DNA of 64,000 nucleotides from Branchiostoma belcheri (GCF_001625305.1 NW_017803843.1:1079574-1143573), one strand, 5' to 3'. Counted from the first letter of the stretch, positions 1-14,375 are shown. Notes: generated by a model from the letters alone, not told the origin. A program made the numbers and translations.

Positions 1-1342
1 GGGCTTATTCAGTCGAATTCTCAACGATTTTTGTTCGAATCGCAAGCTTTTGCAACTAGTTCTAACCAATACACCTGTAATGTAAGATATGGCTGAAATA
101 TGGTTATGTTGGCTTGACACCTGTGTACTTAGTTTTGAAGTTGCACAATGTGTATTGCAGCTCGACCTTGAGAAAAGTGTAATTTCTTTACAGTTTCTTT
201 GCCTTTAAAAATGTTCTGTTAAAAGTTATATAGAAAAAAAAAGAAAGTGAAAGAATATCGACCAAATAGTAAGCTTCAAAACGATACCCACTTTACGGAT
301 GAAAACAGAAGAGAAGGAATTTGGGCATGAACAGATACAACAACAGGTTGATTTTTCATGACCTAATTTTTGAAGGAGAAATCGGACACTATGACCTGTT
401 ACTGTAAATATACAAACATCGGGCATATGTACTGACATTGGTATAGTTGCACATGAATCCCACTTTCTCTAGCGTCTTCATGATATAAGTCTGACTTGGA
501 ATGGGTTTTAGAAAGTCTGTTTGTGACGAAAAACTTGATTACTTCTTTTTATGAACTTTCGCAAACAGCGGTTGAAAGTTGCAACATTATTGTTGGCGGT
601 GCGAAAAATGGAACGCGCTGCCTTGGTTCCATGGATCGAACGCAGGAGTTCGAAACCGATTGACTTCAAATTTGACAATTTTTGAATGGTCAGAACTTTG
701 TATTAAATTCCTCTTTTTGTATATAATTGAATGGTATCATATCACTTATTATATTGCATGTGGTAGCCACATTCATACAGTTTCTCATACCAAGAAACGA
801 AGTTTATGACATTACGCGAAATGTATCAAAATGTAGCGGAATCTCAGGATGGTGTGTGTCAGTATCTTACAACTGGGCTAACATTTGACCACCGCGATGT
901 CCGCATCGTCACAGTTTTTTTGGGGGCAAACCCGTTTGCCATAAAATTTGCCAGGGGTCATTGGTATCAATGTAAAGGTAAGGAAGTGGGCTATCACACT
1001 GTGGTATTAGCTAACGGGATCCAGTTAAATAGTAAAAAAGACAAGCACAAATAAAATGACCAAAAATTGCTAATTTTTGGAAGGCCGTAGCGCTCGCGGT
1101 CATTTTGCAATGCACGGAATATCTACATGGTTGTACTGGGCAAATCCTGTAGATGTGAAAAAATGTAAACATTGTGTAGGTCTGAGGTATTTTTGTTAGA
1201 ATATAGGCAGTTGTTTACACCCATGCAACGGGGTCAAATCGTGACCCGGCAAACGCCGTATCTTAGAGAATAACGCGTTCTACGGTGACCTGCGGTTCGA
1301 CTGATAACCCCTCATGATTATTTGTACCAAGTGATTTCTTAC

Positions 1343-1363
1343 CTTGACACTTGTACCTGACAT
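1343..1363 (-). CDS. Possible first coding exon of a leftward gene (MSGTSVK)
   Basis: On the minus strand ATG at 1363 opens MSGTSVK and runs into a strong donor (caag followed by gtaagaaatc). An upstream in-frame ATG at 1474 would extend it by 37 residues. The CpG-richer stretch 560-1310 next to it could mark a promoter area. No second exon was identified. Confidence 0.2.
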
Positions 1364-1605
1364 GTTGATTCTGGGGACGGGGGTGGAACAACACATGTAC
1401 ATGTATATGGCAATGGTTGTTGCCTGGGCCAACAACCACTGTGCTGTGGATCTAACATGTTTCGCTGTAAGCATGTGAGCATCAAGATATGATTCCTTTG
1501 TCAGAACAAGTTGTTGAAAAGAACCTTTTATGTAGAAGCAGGCAGTGTATTGTGTATGATATGCATGTATTAATTACTGACAAGATGCATACTGACAACA
1601 GGAAA

Positions 1606-1692
<87 letters not shown>

Positions 1693-1719
1693 ACACACAC
1701 ACACACACACACACACAGA
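1606..1719. repeat. Compound (CT)n/(CA)n microsatellite
   Basis: Alternating blocks of CT and CA dinucleotides; open frames across it are repeat artefacts. Confidence 0.95.
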
Positions 1720-4700
1720 CATGCCAACACATACTGAATGCAGTGCCTGTTGCTATCTATGATCAATGAATGACCAATAAGCTGATTAATCCCATGATCA
1801 TTTATGGGTCATTCATTATCATTGATGATTAATTGATATCATTACCTAATTGCCAATTGATCACTTCCAGCTAACATCAGTATGATTGATTGATTGCCAT
1901 TCAAAAGGTAATCTCAGATTCAGTTGTTGAATATATGTTTGACTCCACAAGAATGCCTTCTAATCATAGTTGTCTTAACAGTATTACACATTCTGTGAAT
2001 ATAGCCAGAAGGATGCACTTCTTATGAGAGAAATTGATTATTCCACATTTGCTCTGCATGGAGTGGAGTCAAATGTTCCAGATGTGATTTGGTGGAGTCT
2101 TTCAAATTATATTATTGTTCGGTCTTTTACCTCATCTCCTTAGAATTGTAATTTTTCTCTGTTCCGCTGACATATCAACCTGTGGTATGTCCACTTTTTT
2201 TCCTTCTCTTTTCATCAGACTAAGAACTGTTGTCTAGATTTACACGGTGTCCTAACCCGCCTTGTCTGACAGATCCCTACACTACTGAATCACCTAGATG
2301 TACGGTTTGTTTGCTTGTTTTGGATCACAATTATTTTAGAGTAGTGATGCCCAGAAGCACACATTACTGGCTGGGGGCCTTTTACCTCCCACAAAATTTA
2401 CAGTTCCATATTTCACCCATAATCCCACCATGAATCCTTACCTGCAATAAATCAAGCAGCAGCCTTGACTTCTCAACACCATATCATCTATCAGAGATGT
2501 GCCAAACATGTTCACATGTGTCAATTTTTTACATGTACGAGCGTACTTTCCTCTGTTGAAGATGCAGAATTCACTTCAAGTGAAAGTTTCAGTAACGTTC
2601 ACCTCCAACATTGAAGTACAGTCTTTGCTGTTTCTATGATTGTATCAATAGTTGCTTTGTTTAACCTCGATTAAGATTTATCCGACAGGTTACATAGAGT
2701 ACATGTGCATCCGCCACTTTGAAAAAGGTGTGTTTGTGAGATATTTGGTGCAGCTCCGACCAAGTCTGTACAGTTTAGATGTGCAGGAGTGCACTTTACT
2801 GGGGGATGTTGTTTTGTTTTAGGTAGGTTTAACAATGTACTGGAGATGCAATTTTTCTGGGTGGTGGATGTACATGTATGTGACCTAATGGAATTATTAT
2901 TTACAATGTTCTTTTACTCATATTGTATCATCATTAACTATTCTAAACTATATTTGTAACAATTCTCAATTTCTTTGTATTGTATGAGATATTAAATAGC
3001 AAAGTCTTACATGTAATATTTTGATGGGTGGAAGTTAAAAGTTAACCATAACCAACCCCTCCCTATCCACCCCCATAGATGAGTCATGCTACACAGAGTC
3101 GTGTGAATGACAGGTGCAAAGTAGGTTCTCCAGGGGCAGGGTTGGGAGGGGTACATGATAATGCGGTCATGGTATGGTTACTAAATTGTTGGTGATGACA
3201 GACGGCCCACAGTAGCATCCTGGAGGGGAGGGGTCTTTCCCACCAGTCAGCTTCTTATTTACACATAATCATTTTCTGAGAAAACAATATGATAGAAAAG
3301 TAGCAGATATCTTTGTATATTTTATGGCAATATAACTTAACTTTCCCGATATGAATGTGAACTAGACTTTACCTTGCATAGCCAAGCTACATTTGTACAT
3401 TTACAATCACTGCTTTTCATCTTTGGGTGTTCTATGCTAGTTTCATAGTATGATTCTTGATTTGGGGATTTACATTTTCATCCATTCTGTTGTACTGTAC
3501 ATATCTTTATACATGTAGCTGAGTGAACAACAAACTTTTCTTCACATTCCCTACATTGTATTTTGTCTGATATTGTACTACGTGTATTACTATCTACGTT
3601 GTTGCACATTTGACTAATATCTTGATATTTCCAAGATTTTTGAACTGAAGCCAGAAGAGAATGTGGAAGACCATGATGGCCCATGCCATTGCCAAGCACT
3701 GACATGCAGCAAAAATGGTGATGATGATGATGAATGAAGCCTTTCTCAGTAGACTGTACATCCTATGGTTTAACTTCAGAATCCTGCAGCAGCCTGCAGT
3801 AGCCCCTTCCTCCCGCTGACTTTTGATATTTGCCAGGACCATCTCTGTCCGCCCACCTGATAGGAATCAGACAAAGCTGTTTGTTTGCACAGCCTAATTT
3901 GTGTCGGGGAGGGCCGATCCTGACCTTGTGCATCCATGGTATGTTTCTAAAAACCCTCTTGCCAGAATTAAAAGTCCTGCATGGGTCAGGGCCAGCGGAG
4001 CTCCTCTTCTACAGGCACTTTCCAGTCTTGTTTGCTCAGAAAGCTTGGACGGGGATCTATTCCATAGTAAAAAGGGGATGTATGTGAAGAGCAGCTGTGT
4101 GGTTGTATCAGATGTTTTGCTCCAAAATTATTAAAAGAATCTGGTCATGCTGTTTTGTCTGGTTCTTCTTTTAAAGCTTCTTTATGTCTAAGACTTTTAT
4201 TGTTATCTTACCTCTAATGAGAGTCATATTCCGTGATATTGTTGTAAAGAAAGTCCATAACCTTTTGGTAATACCAGTATATATGGTTCAAACAAGTGGG
4301 TAAGACAGTAGCAGAGATAGATGCCATCTTTCTGTCATGTTGTGAACATTGTGGGACTGAAGGAGGATATGATAGGATGTCCCTTTGGGAGGATAGGTAA
4401 GTGGAAAAGGATGAGCCGGGGATATAGTCAGGAACAAAGCAAGACAGAGACTTAAATGGAGAATTTGTTCCTGATGATTAAAGGAGACCTGTATGTAATT
4501 GATGTACATCAAGTTCTAACCTAGCATGTAGTTTTTCTAATGTCCATGTTCGTTTCTCGACGACAGCGGGTTCTTTCACTCTGCCTTAGATCAGCTGGCT
4601 GGCCTCGCCAGACCAAAACATTCATGGTTTCTGCCAGGATTTGCACATCTGAGCCGCCTGTGGAAATAAACCGGCTGTGTGTGGAGTCAGCACATCTTGA

Positions 4701-5663
4701 AACAGTCACAAAACAAAGCTAGCGAGACTAGAACCCCAAACCTTCTGGCCCAGCAACCTTTGTGTTGAGTCATTGAGTCCTGCTGCCATCTTTACTATTT
4801 TTCTCCTTCTCTTCTCCGTTCCTCAGTATAAAGGAAATATATAGTACATACATGTACAGACATATTTAGAGGTATGTCTATCAACATATGACAGGTGTGC
4901 ATTTTGTAGTCTGTTTGAACTTATCAATGTCAACAGTCAGACGAAACAGACATTATCATAACAATAACATTAAAACATGCTAATGTGTCTAAATGTTGGG
5001 ATGGTTGAATAGAATGGTAGTTGTATAGATATATACATGTATATACATGTATATCTATCTGTGAAGCTTTTTTTTTTTGGCTAAGCCACTTTTCAAAGGC
5101 TCTGAGTAGAGGAAAGTGGGGAAAAGTACATGGGAATGTGGATATGATAAGAGCATGGTAGGTGATTTAGGGTAGGATATCTTCAACTCCTGTCTTATTG
5201 CCCTCGCTCTCTCTCCTCGGAACAGGCTCCAGCCAAGTTTAGATCTGTTAACATCGTCCGTGTTAGTGATGCGATTCCGCTAAGCTGACATGACATGGAC
5301 ATGTTTTCTGGAGTGCATGTTTGCATTTCTCTAGCACAAATTACCTGGTGTTTGAGAAACAGGTTGCCTGTTGATTAAAGGCACAGACACAAGCAGGAAT
5401 GCCGGGCATGGGGAAGGACATGTTGACCCAACAGGAAATATATGCATGTCAACAAGCCCAGGTGCAGGCTGGGAGCAGGGGCAGCAATATCTTGTATCAT
5501 GTTGGGTCAATATTAGTTTAGGAAGGTCCTGCTCTCACATTTGTTATGTGCTGGGCTATTTCTGGAACTGCAAGTTTAGCTTAGGACAAGGGCGTGCCGC
5601 ATGTACATATGGTTTGTTCTGCAATTGTTGCAATATACGATTTACATCTTTCCATCATTACAG

Positions 5664-5761
5664 ATAAGCCAGGAGTCATAGGGATTGAAAATTTGAAGAA
5701 GAAATACACAGACAAGAAGTACAGGGATGTAGATGATGAGCACATTGAACTTGATCACTAG
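5664..5761 (+). CDS. Orphan terminal coding exon of an unidentified gene
   Basis: A strong acceptor (catctttccatcattacag) is followed in phase 1 by KPGVIGIENLKKKY, then TDKKYRDVDDEHIELDH and TAG at 5759-5761. The lysine/aspartate-rich make-up looks like a cytosolic C-terminal tail, not random frame. I do not recognise the protein and could not find its upstream exons; thirty-odd open codons can occur by chance. Confidence 0.35.
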
Positions 5762-7926
5762 CAAACTAATGACAAAGTTCTATCATCCCTGTCCCTTAAA
5801 CCCTCTTCACAATCCTGACAGGTTTAATAGTTTACATAATACAGTGTTAAGTTCAGAGACAAACATACATGTACACAATATATAGGATGACTTTTGAATG
5901 CTTCTTTCAATTGGTATTAATATAGTGCTTACAAACAAATGTAAGCAGGACATGCAGAGGAGGACAACATTCCTAGCTCTTTGGATCCAAAGAACCAACC
6001 AACATCATCAACAAACAAATGTTAGGAATTGTAACACTAGAATCATAAACCTCTGAGATTTTCTTCCGACTGAGGAGGTCTTCCAATTAAGATCTCATCA
6101 TCTCTGATACACAATTTTCCAAGCCTGTAAAATTTGGATATCTGGTATATTGTTTGTTTCCATGCTCATCGTTTATTGTTCTAGGACCTTACTGCTGTGC
6201 TAGCCCTTTGATTTAAACAAGACTTTTGGTGGGAAGGAATGTGGGAGGCTGATAGACATCGATCTACCAGGCTTTACACACTGCTACCCAGGATATCAGC
6301 TAAGCCAGCCATAGATTTCAGGGACTTGACAAAACTACAAAATTTCACTGTAGGTCAAAATGGGATAGTGGCTTGGATTTACATGTACAGAATTTGATAG
6401 TATTACAGAGCCAATGAGAAAATTCTCTGAATTCTTGAGTCAAGCTCAAGTCATACTACCTCTTATTACATTCAGTGTATAAGAACGTAGTATTATACTA
6501 CAGTCTTTAAAATCTGGGTGATGTTCCACAACATTGCTAAAATCTCTATAACACGATTGTTGTGACAGTATAATTACTTTACAATATTCATAGCTTATTG
6601 CTTTTTATTTTGAACGTCAGTCATCATGCTACCCTGGTAGTCATTTCTGCTCTGATTGCTGATGTTGGGCCAACCTAGGATCCAGAAGCAGACAAAAACT
6701 TGGACAAGACTGGATATGAGGCTATCATTGTGCTGGCAAAAAAGTTTTGCCTGATGATTGCTTGCTGTGCTGCCTGCAGATTGTGTACATTCCACTGCCC
6801 AGTCAACTGCCCTACCTCAAACTCTTTAATTAGGATAACCCTTAACTAACAAACTTGCCCCACTAGGATACCTCCAAAATTATGTCTACAGAGTGACTTG
6901 CTGTTTTCATCCCACCGTGACATTTGTCTGTCCACAGCCATGTCAAATTGTGGGTTACATGAGGGTATTACATGTTTTTCCATTGATTTGCAATGGATAC
7001 AATCAATTTGGTATGCTTTTATACCAGTGGGTGTTGGATTTCTTTTTTTGCCAAAGATGCCTATTAAAAAGTGATTAAAGTACTTAAACTTCTAGTAGTA
7101 TGTATTATTTTGATTTTTTTCCTTTGATTCTCACAAAGATACGTATTCTGATCTCAACAGTGCAAGGCATCATTGACTAACCATCTGAGAACACACCATC
7201 TTGACCAATTAGAATTTAGCTTCACATACTCTGAACTACTTGTGTGTGAACTTATGCTGTAATACAGTTTATCACAGTGGATCGCAAATCAAATCATATT
7301 ATGATGACAGAAAGTAGCTAAGCTTTTAGGAAATCATAAAGTGTAAGGAAATGCATTGGTAAATCTGACCAAGGTACAGATGTATGTTCTGCCTGATCTG
7401 CATCATGCAAAGAAAATCAGAATCTGGTATACAAAATCAATGCAAAAGTTAGGACAACTTCAAGTCAGAGAGAGGCCTTGTTTGTAAGGTTGTTTTCTGG
7501 GTAGGCCATGGTGCCTGCTGTAGCTATCTTCCCTCATTACTTTAGTGTTGAATGTGAGGTCAGTGTCCAAGGACAGTGAGATAAGTGCAGACTGCTTCCC
7601 AGTCAGGCGTCCCCGAGGCTGTCAGCACCTGGGCCCTGGGCTGTCTGAGAATGCTGCACACTTGTGACTCACACTTGGACAGGACGATAGCCCAAAATCA
7701 ACAGCAGATAACTCTCCACAATTATCAAGATGGATGTGGTCTGTATATCTGGTATCTTTGGCGTCATATCACCCTCTGCATTCATTTCACTCCTCTTTGA
7801 TAAGAGATGATCATGAAAGGGGTTGTTTCAGAAGTTCAGGAATTGTGTTCAAGGTTGCCACTGACAGAGACCGAGATGAATCAAAATTATCCTTTTTTTC
7901 AATCATAATGATAGTACAAATGTATC

Positions 7927-8050
7927 TTTATCTGTATAGCCATTATAACCACCCATTGGCATAACACATCAGGCATGTGGCGCAGAGGTAGCTTGCTATA
8001 TTGCACTGAACAACTTGTCACACCTAGCCTTTACACATCTATCTCTTAAC
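7927..8050 (+). mobile_element. SINE-like dispersed repeat, copy 1
   Basis: Related to 49707-49860: both have tctgtatagcc, ataacc, a ggc(a/g)taacac core, aggca(t/c)g and ggctatatt / gctatatt. TGGCGCAGAGG (7978-7988) matches the Pol III A-box consensus, suggesting a tRNA-derived SINE. No clear B-box was found. Confidence 0.5.
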
Positions 8051-8422
8051 ATTGTTTAAACCTATCTAGTTATGATGCCATATTGCTTTTGCTCTATCAG
8101 TCTTTCAGTTTAGTGACCCTCACTTTTGTTACTTCCATAGATAACATTACGTCGTCATATTGTGTGAAGGATGAATGTCTGTGTGTCCAAATGTTATCTT
8201 CTGTGTTCATTGAGACTTGATGAGAGATGTGTAACCTTTGGAAGTTGCAAGGCCTTAGAACAGGGACAGCAGATGTGGTAAGGCCTTGTATGGAGAACTT
8301 GAAAAAAAGGATATGTCATGCACATACATTTGTACCTCCTAGCAGTATCAAACAAACGAGTAAACGATTCGGTTGTTTCCCAATAACCAGTTCCAACCAG
8401 TTTCTACTAGTATACTGCAGAT

Positions 8423-8520
8423 TAGCCCGGTTACCAAACCTTTTTTAGCAGCCAAGTCTCTTTCATCCTCTCTGCAAATAGTGACTGGGCAGCTAAAATA
8501 GGTTTGGTAACCAGGCTAGC
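8423..8520. mobile_element. Fold-back (MITE-like) element
   Basis: The left arm 8423-8454 and right arm 8487-8520 are imperfect inverted repeats built around GGTTACCAAACC and its complement, with a spacer of about 32 bp. Non-autonomous DNA transposon remnant is the likeliest reading. Confidence 0.6.
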
Positions 8521-9599
8521 TACAGATGGGCCAGTACTGTCTGTTTGTCATCACTGGTTAGTGTTGCCCTGTTGGAGAGGACCCAAACCTGCCGGTGCTA
8601 CATCGTGTACGGTCTGGGGAACATCAGAGTCGAGGACTCCCATAAGCTGAAGCCTTAGCCCTTGCAAAACACGGGAAGGTTACTCTAATGACAGAACTTG
8701 ATATTGCCACCAATTCCATGTCATTAAAAGGTGATTAGACCAACTTGCTGTGGAGCAGATGTATTGGTCCCCGAGCTGTTTGAGAAAATGCAGGCAAGGA
8801 TGGCAGCGCAGCTTGGCGGTTCTCCCTGGCTGCAACCAACTTGTGATGGCTGACTTTGAACTTTACCTAGACACAGCTCACCAACTAAGTTTCTTAAGTA
8901 ATCATGTTGAAAGTACATTTACCAAGGTAATCAGCCAAAACTTTTAAAATGTGCTAAATTTTTGTAGGGCTTAAAATATGTGATAACTTTTCGTGGAAAA
9001 TATGGTTTAAGATCTATTTCTTCTGAATGAACTTTTGGATGAAAAAACATTGAGAAGGCCAAGGTTTCAGCACAAAAATGAAATATGGCTTTTTTCTAAG
9101 TCATTTTGGAACCTGTCACAACAGGTAGATTTAACAGCTGTAGTATTGTACTAGTTAGCCTCACCAACAGTGCCAAATTGGGCCAAAGTCATTACACAAT
9201 CTTGCATTAAGACTAAGAGTGATTTATGTGACCAAAGGTTCTTTTTCAACTGCCGTGTTCGACCTCTGTGGCAGGGATAATAGGGTTGCACCTACTGGTG
9301 AGTCTCACTTGCCAGCAGACCTGTACAAACCAGTTAACAGTACGTGCCCGACACAGTCTCTCTCTCCTACATCTGGTCTTACTAATCGGAAGTGCAAAAT
9401 TGCCTTCACATGTCGTGCGCTTCAAAAAGTGAAATCAGACAGAGACAAACCTGGATGGCACATGTACCAAAGACAACTAAGGACAGGGAAGGATGGAACT
9501 CCCACGGTGTTTGGGAGTCAGGTGAATAGACATGGACATCTGAAATGTTCAAGACAGCAAAATTTTCTAAATGATAAAAGATGATATGTCAAGTCTCTG

Positions 9600-9671
9600 A
9601 GAGTGAGTGAGTGAGTGAGTGAGTGAGTGAGTGAGTGAGTGAGTGAGTGAGGGGTGAGTGAGTGAGTGAGA
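9600..9671. repeat. (GTGA)n microsatellite
   Basis: About 17 tandem GTGA units with one interruption (ggggtgag). Confidence 0.95.
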
Positions 9672-10421
9672 ATATCTGAAGATCAACTTGCAGATACTAG
9701 TATTGCTTCCTATATACAGTACATGCACTACTTGGTTATACAAATGTATAATAGTAATAATAGTGTATCATTACTTATAACACTTTGAAGTATGATGTAC
9801 AATTGTGCAGTATGCATACTGTACAGGTTCGCTGGTTAGTCGAGGTCAATGTTCAATGACTCCTGGCTGAAGCTGGCATGAGGCCACCTTAAACAAGTCT
9901 GTCAGGCTTACACCGCCAGAAGCACCGGACCACCAAGTTTTCTAATCAGGTGAACTTGACTGTGCATCAGGATTTACACTGGGTGTAAAAGATCAAGGCA
10001 GGAGGAGGTGTCTGAGTTGCATGTGGTTTTGGCATCATCCGAGTGGTTGGGAAGTCAACAGTGACAGCCTGGGACCCCTGCGTCCTCCCCTTCTCCTGGT
10101 TTGATCAATCTTCATCAAAAGTTCATCTTGGTTTTCCCCTTTCTGTAGAAGATGTATTGTTTGGATGCTGCGGGTTATGGTTGTGGATTAAGTGGCTATG
10201 TTGTTTGTTCTAATGGCACATGATAGAGGGAACACCTGCAGGTGGGGTTCATAGCATCTCGCATATTACCATAGCTGGTGGTCTGTTGTTTAGAAGTACA
10301 CATGGTGTCACATGATGTTGTTGAAGATGGTGTCCAGTTGCTTGTATTTTACATGTTCACCTTGCTGTGACTTCAGGTGATTTGCTTTGCTACATTGTAC
10401 ATGTATGTGAAATGTTACATG

Positions 10422-10447
10422 CAATAAAATAAAATAAAATAAAATAA
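10422..10447. repeat. (AAAAT)n microsatellite
   Basis: Five AAAAT-type units after gcaat; could be the tail of an old retroposon. Confidence 0.85.
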
Positions 10448-13400
10448 TTTTTTGGTTGAAAATATCCAGGACTACGACTAGTGATAACAGAGCTTTTTCA
10501 TGGCATTTTTGTTAGAGTTCATGACCAATTCTATACTATCTTCTCTGTTCAGGTGATATGACAAGCAAGTCAAATGGTTATTTTGTCATCACTCTGCAGT
10601 ACATTCATGCAGCCGAGCATGTTGTGTCCCCGCATGGCACCCGCCATAAAACCAGGAAGATGGCCTGGTGTCCTGTCATGTGCACTTGTTCCCTGCTCGG
10701 AACAAATTAGAGACATGTGTGGGGCTGCCGCTGCAAATTTGGTGCAGGTTGGAGTGGGGGGACAGCTGGAGGACCCAGGCCCTTTGAAATCCCATCCTCT
10801 GTGCCTACAGGGGGGAGCTGCCTGATAGGGGAGGTTATAGGGTTGGAGACTTGACATCAGGCCAATTTCATGCCTTTTCTCTAATTAAGAAACCAGAAGA
10901 AGGCACTGGCAGATACATGTACCCTACCAGGAAAACTCTATTGTAAATCGGGAAACAGACTGGACAGTGGGACAGCTTTCGTTTCATCTTTTCGTCTCTG
11001 AATTTAGTGGTTTGTGTTTATCTTCCTGCAGGCAATAAAACTTGTTGAACATTTTGGCAAGGCAATCACAATTTCACAACACAATTCTGCGTAGTTGACG
11101 ACTTAGACATATATCAGAGAAGAAGGATAGTTAAGAAAAGGGTTCCATTTCAAACACACGATCCTGCATTTCTTTCAATCCCGTCACTTCGGAATGCAGA
11201 CAGCATTTTATGGCTCTCACTTGGCAGAGGAGTCGGACTTGTACGACTACAGTATATATGAGGGATGTAAACTGCACCCTTCTAACTCAGCTTGGAATGT
11301 TGGAGCCCCAGTTTAATCACCAGTCGCTGATAGTCAGATGGTTTTTCACTCCTGCAGACCTCCTCCCAATGCTGTAAGGCTTCTTGGATGCAGAACAGAG
11401 GAGGAGGAGGAGATGATTTCTGGGTAGAGAGAAAGTAAGAAAGTGAGATCACCTTTTTTTATTGATCAAGGAGAGCACAACCAGTCATGTACCACTACAT
11501 TTTAAAGATGAATTGGAGAAGATAAAGGTAATAGAGAACTGAAGAACAATGCAAATGATACAAATGATGCATGATAGATATACTATATATACCTGTACAT
11601 ACCCAATAGATGGATACATGCCTGAATCAGTGCATAGTGAGAGTAAACATTAAGGGTGCTGAAGATGCTTCATGATAGTTACCACAGAGGTTTTCAGCAA
11701 GATATGTTTTTCTAGCATTGTTGACTTATGATGTGTGGCATATAACAATTTCTTATCAGTATGACATTTTCCCTTTATCTTGTACTGGACTGTTCACATA
11801 TCTGTCAAAATGTCTCCCCTTGTAGCCATCAAACATCCTGGCACCTGCAGGGGAGGCTCCCCTTTCTCTGTGTTGATTGTTTTTACTCAGGCTCATTTGT
11901 AATCTTGCCCCCACAGACTCCCTTCTAATAACCCAGGCTCTCCATCCCCTGACCTGCCCACCCTTGCTCTGTGCCTTCTGGCAGTTGGAGCCACATAAAC
12001 TAACCAATATTCCACCAAAATCTGCTTCCAATTTTCATGGATGGTTTCTCCATCCCACCATGTTATAACACCACGGCCCACTGACCTTGTACTACATAGA
12101 CCAATTGTTTAAAGTTTACTCCTGTCAAGGTGATGTATATTATCTCCAGTGATCCTCAGTAGCACCAGTGTTTGCTCCTTTCATGTGATGTATTAGCTTG
12201 TTGATAGGCATATATAATAGTCACCCACCAGTAGGTAATCCAGGGGATGTGTTAACACATGCCAGTATTATCTTTCATAATCTGTCTTTAGCTCAATATT
12301 TACACTATGAAGAGAAGAGTGGAGAGGCCTTGTGAGGTAAATAGTCATTTATCAAGTGGTTAGGATGGGAAGGTTTTTGCCTGGAGGGGATTTGATGCAT
12401 ATGGGATCTATTTTGGTGTGGTGTGTATTTATGTCTGCAGATTGGAGAGATTGGTACGGTTGACTTCATAATTATCAACCAGGGGCACCTGTAGATTAGT
12501 ATGGATGTATAGAAGTGAAGAATATAAGGATGCGCCTGTCTCTCAAATCTGGTTGGCAAATAAGCAAACATAACAACTTTATTGACAGAAGCCATGAAGT
12601 CAGAACTGCTGTAATTGGTGGATAATTATTGGATGTGCACTATTACAACATACAAGTTGGTTTTAAAAAAAACAAACTTTAAGATAGAACACAGTTGCGC
12701 TTTCATATAGCGTACCATAATGACAACTTACCCAATTAAGCAGTACTTAATTCTATTTGTATGCCCCTTTTAAAGTTTACTGTGTACCCAAGGCCATGTT
12801 ACATCAGTCACGGTCAATGACCCCTCCAGAAGAGACCAGTGTTCCAAGATCACTGTAAAGGCGACAAACAGGGATCACCGCTCCTCATAGCCATAATATT
12901 TTAACAAGCTAAGCCTCTAACACCCAGGGTGTCTGTCAGCTGGTTCCTATTGCAGAGCTGTTGTTCATAATCATGTGGTTTGTATCATCAGCAGGGGCTC
13001 CCATATTACACACCTAATCATGCCTGCTGCCCCCCACCCATGTAGAGATGATGGGAGATGATCAGGGCTGACAAATCCTAATGACCCGCTCTTGGTGATC
13101 CGTAACCCCCTCACTAATAAATCATTATGCCTAATGGACACTTAATAGACCATGTATCCACAGCTAATATGATAAATGGCCCAAGCTGGTTCTGATTTTG
13201 ATGCAGCATGGCCACTGTTATGTACTGCATCTCACACACTGGACTAAGATGTGCTGTGTGTGATGAGTGGGTATGCACACTGTGTTGCATGATACAGTAT
13301 TACAGAAATAAACAAGCCTGAACATAATCCAATTTTGGTCATTAAGATTCTTATCAATTTTAGCTTTTTTGATTAATCAACTGACGATCTGGTCTGTCTT

Positions 13401-14375
13401 TTTTGTGTCTTTTATCTATCTGCCATAATTTATTGCTTTCATACTACCAGTATATCATTTCATCTTTAACCTACTCAATCTCCCTGTTCCCTTACTGTTC
13501 TGTTCCAGATTTGATCTTTTCCTTCATCTACCTCACTCTCTCCTTCCCACCTTTTCCCTCCTGTATTTCAACCAAAGTACAAATGTACTGTATTTACGTC
13601 AATGAAGGTTAGACATCCGGGAAGAACATTTACAGAATGCAAATTAGATCAAGCAACTGGAAAAACTCTCAGAAAATCATCTCAGAGACGCTTCAGGGAA
13701 TTTATCCAGGTGATTGGTTTCTTTTGTACTGCATACTGCACTTACATTTGTACATGTATATTTATACAGATTTGATGCAGATATGTCTGGCAACTTTAGG
13801 TGTAGGGACATGAAATAATGTATTAGTTAATTGACACATTTCAAACCAAAATTATGTAGCCCCAGGATAAATTATCATGGAAAATTTCCCCCCATTCCAG
13901 ACAATTAAAGCCGTGTTAAGGAGAGTTTTGTCTGTAACCGATTTTGAAGGACAGTTTTGGTCTTAAAAGTAGGTCAAATTTGTCTCCTGCATCAAAAAAA
14001 TCCAGTCACAAAGAAAGATCATTGTCTTCACCAGTGTTGTGGGAATATAGCCAAAAGTGTAGATGAATGTAGACTGGGTGCCCCGAGGCCTGAGAAAGAT
14101 GATCTCAGCAGGATGCCTTGTTAACTAGCCTATCCTTCACCTTTACTATTGAACCATTCAGGCAGCCCTGAGGGTGTGTGCCCCAGCCACAGAACCGGCA
14201 CTGATCATCAGGATGTACACAACAGATCAAAACACATCCAGCCGGTCTAGGTAGACAGTTTGGAGATGTGCGTCTGTGTGCATATATGCTTGACCAAAAT
14301 GTATTCTTTCTGTGTGTAGGGGGGAGGGGGGTCTGTCTTTCTGTCTGTGTCACTGTGCTCTGTCTGCGTCTGTCT

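Larger units (their letters stand above)
1..5663. other. Noncoding or unassigned, left edge
   Basis: CpG dinucleotides are moderately frequent in 560-1310 and scarce after that. A run of TAAT/ATTA-type sites with nested inverted repeats lies at 1757-1850. A strong acceptor at 2219 and an open stretch at 1982-2143 give short unrecognised peptides only. Confidence 0.5.

Noticed and set aside
8563..8658. Frame with CYIVYGLGNI, faintly like an SRR1 motif
   Set aside because: Short, weak acceptor, the match is only a few residues, and it ends in a stop without exon partners.
8755..8850. Frame with LVPELFEKMQARMAAQLG
   Set aside because: Amphipathic and protein-like, but no convincing splice sites and no known family.
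9219..9584. 121-codon plus-strand frame
   Set aside because: No family pattern, low-complexity composition, no splice context.
10553..10710. 51 open codons after a strong acceptor
   Set aside because: Probability by chance is not small, there is no donor or family match, and it is not UROS-like.
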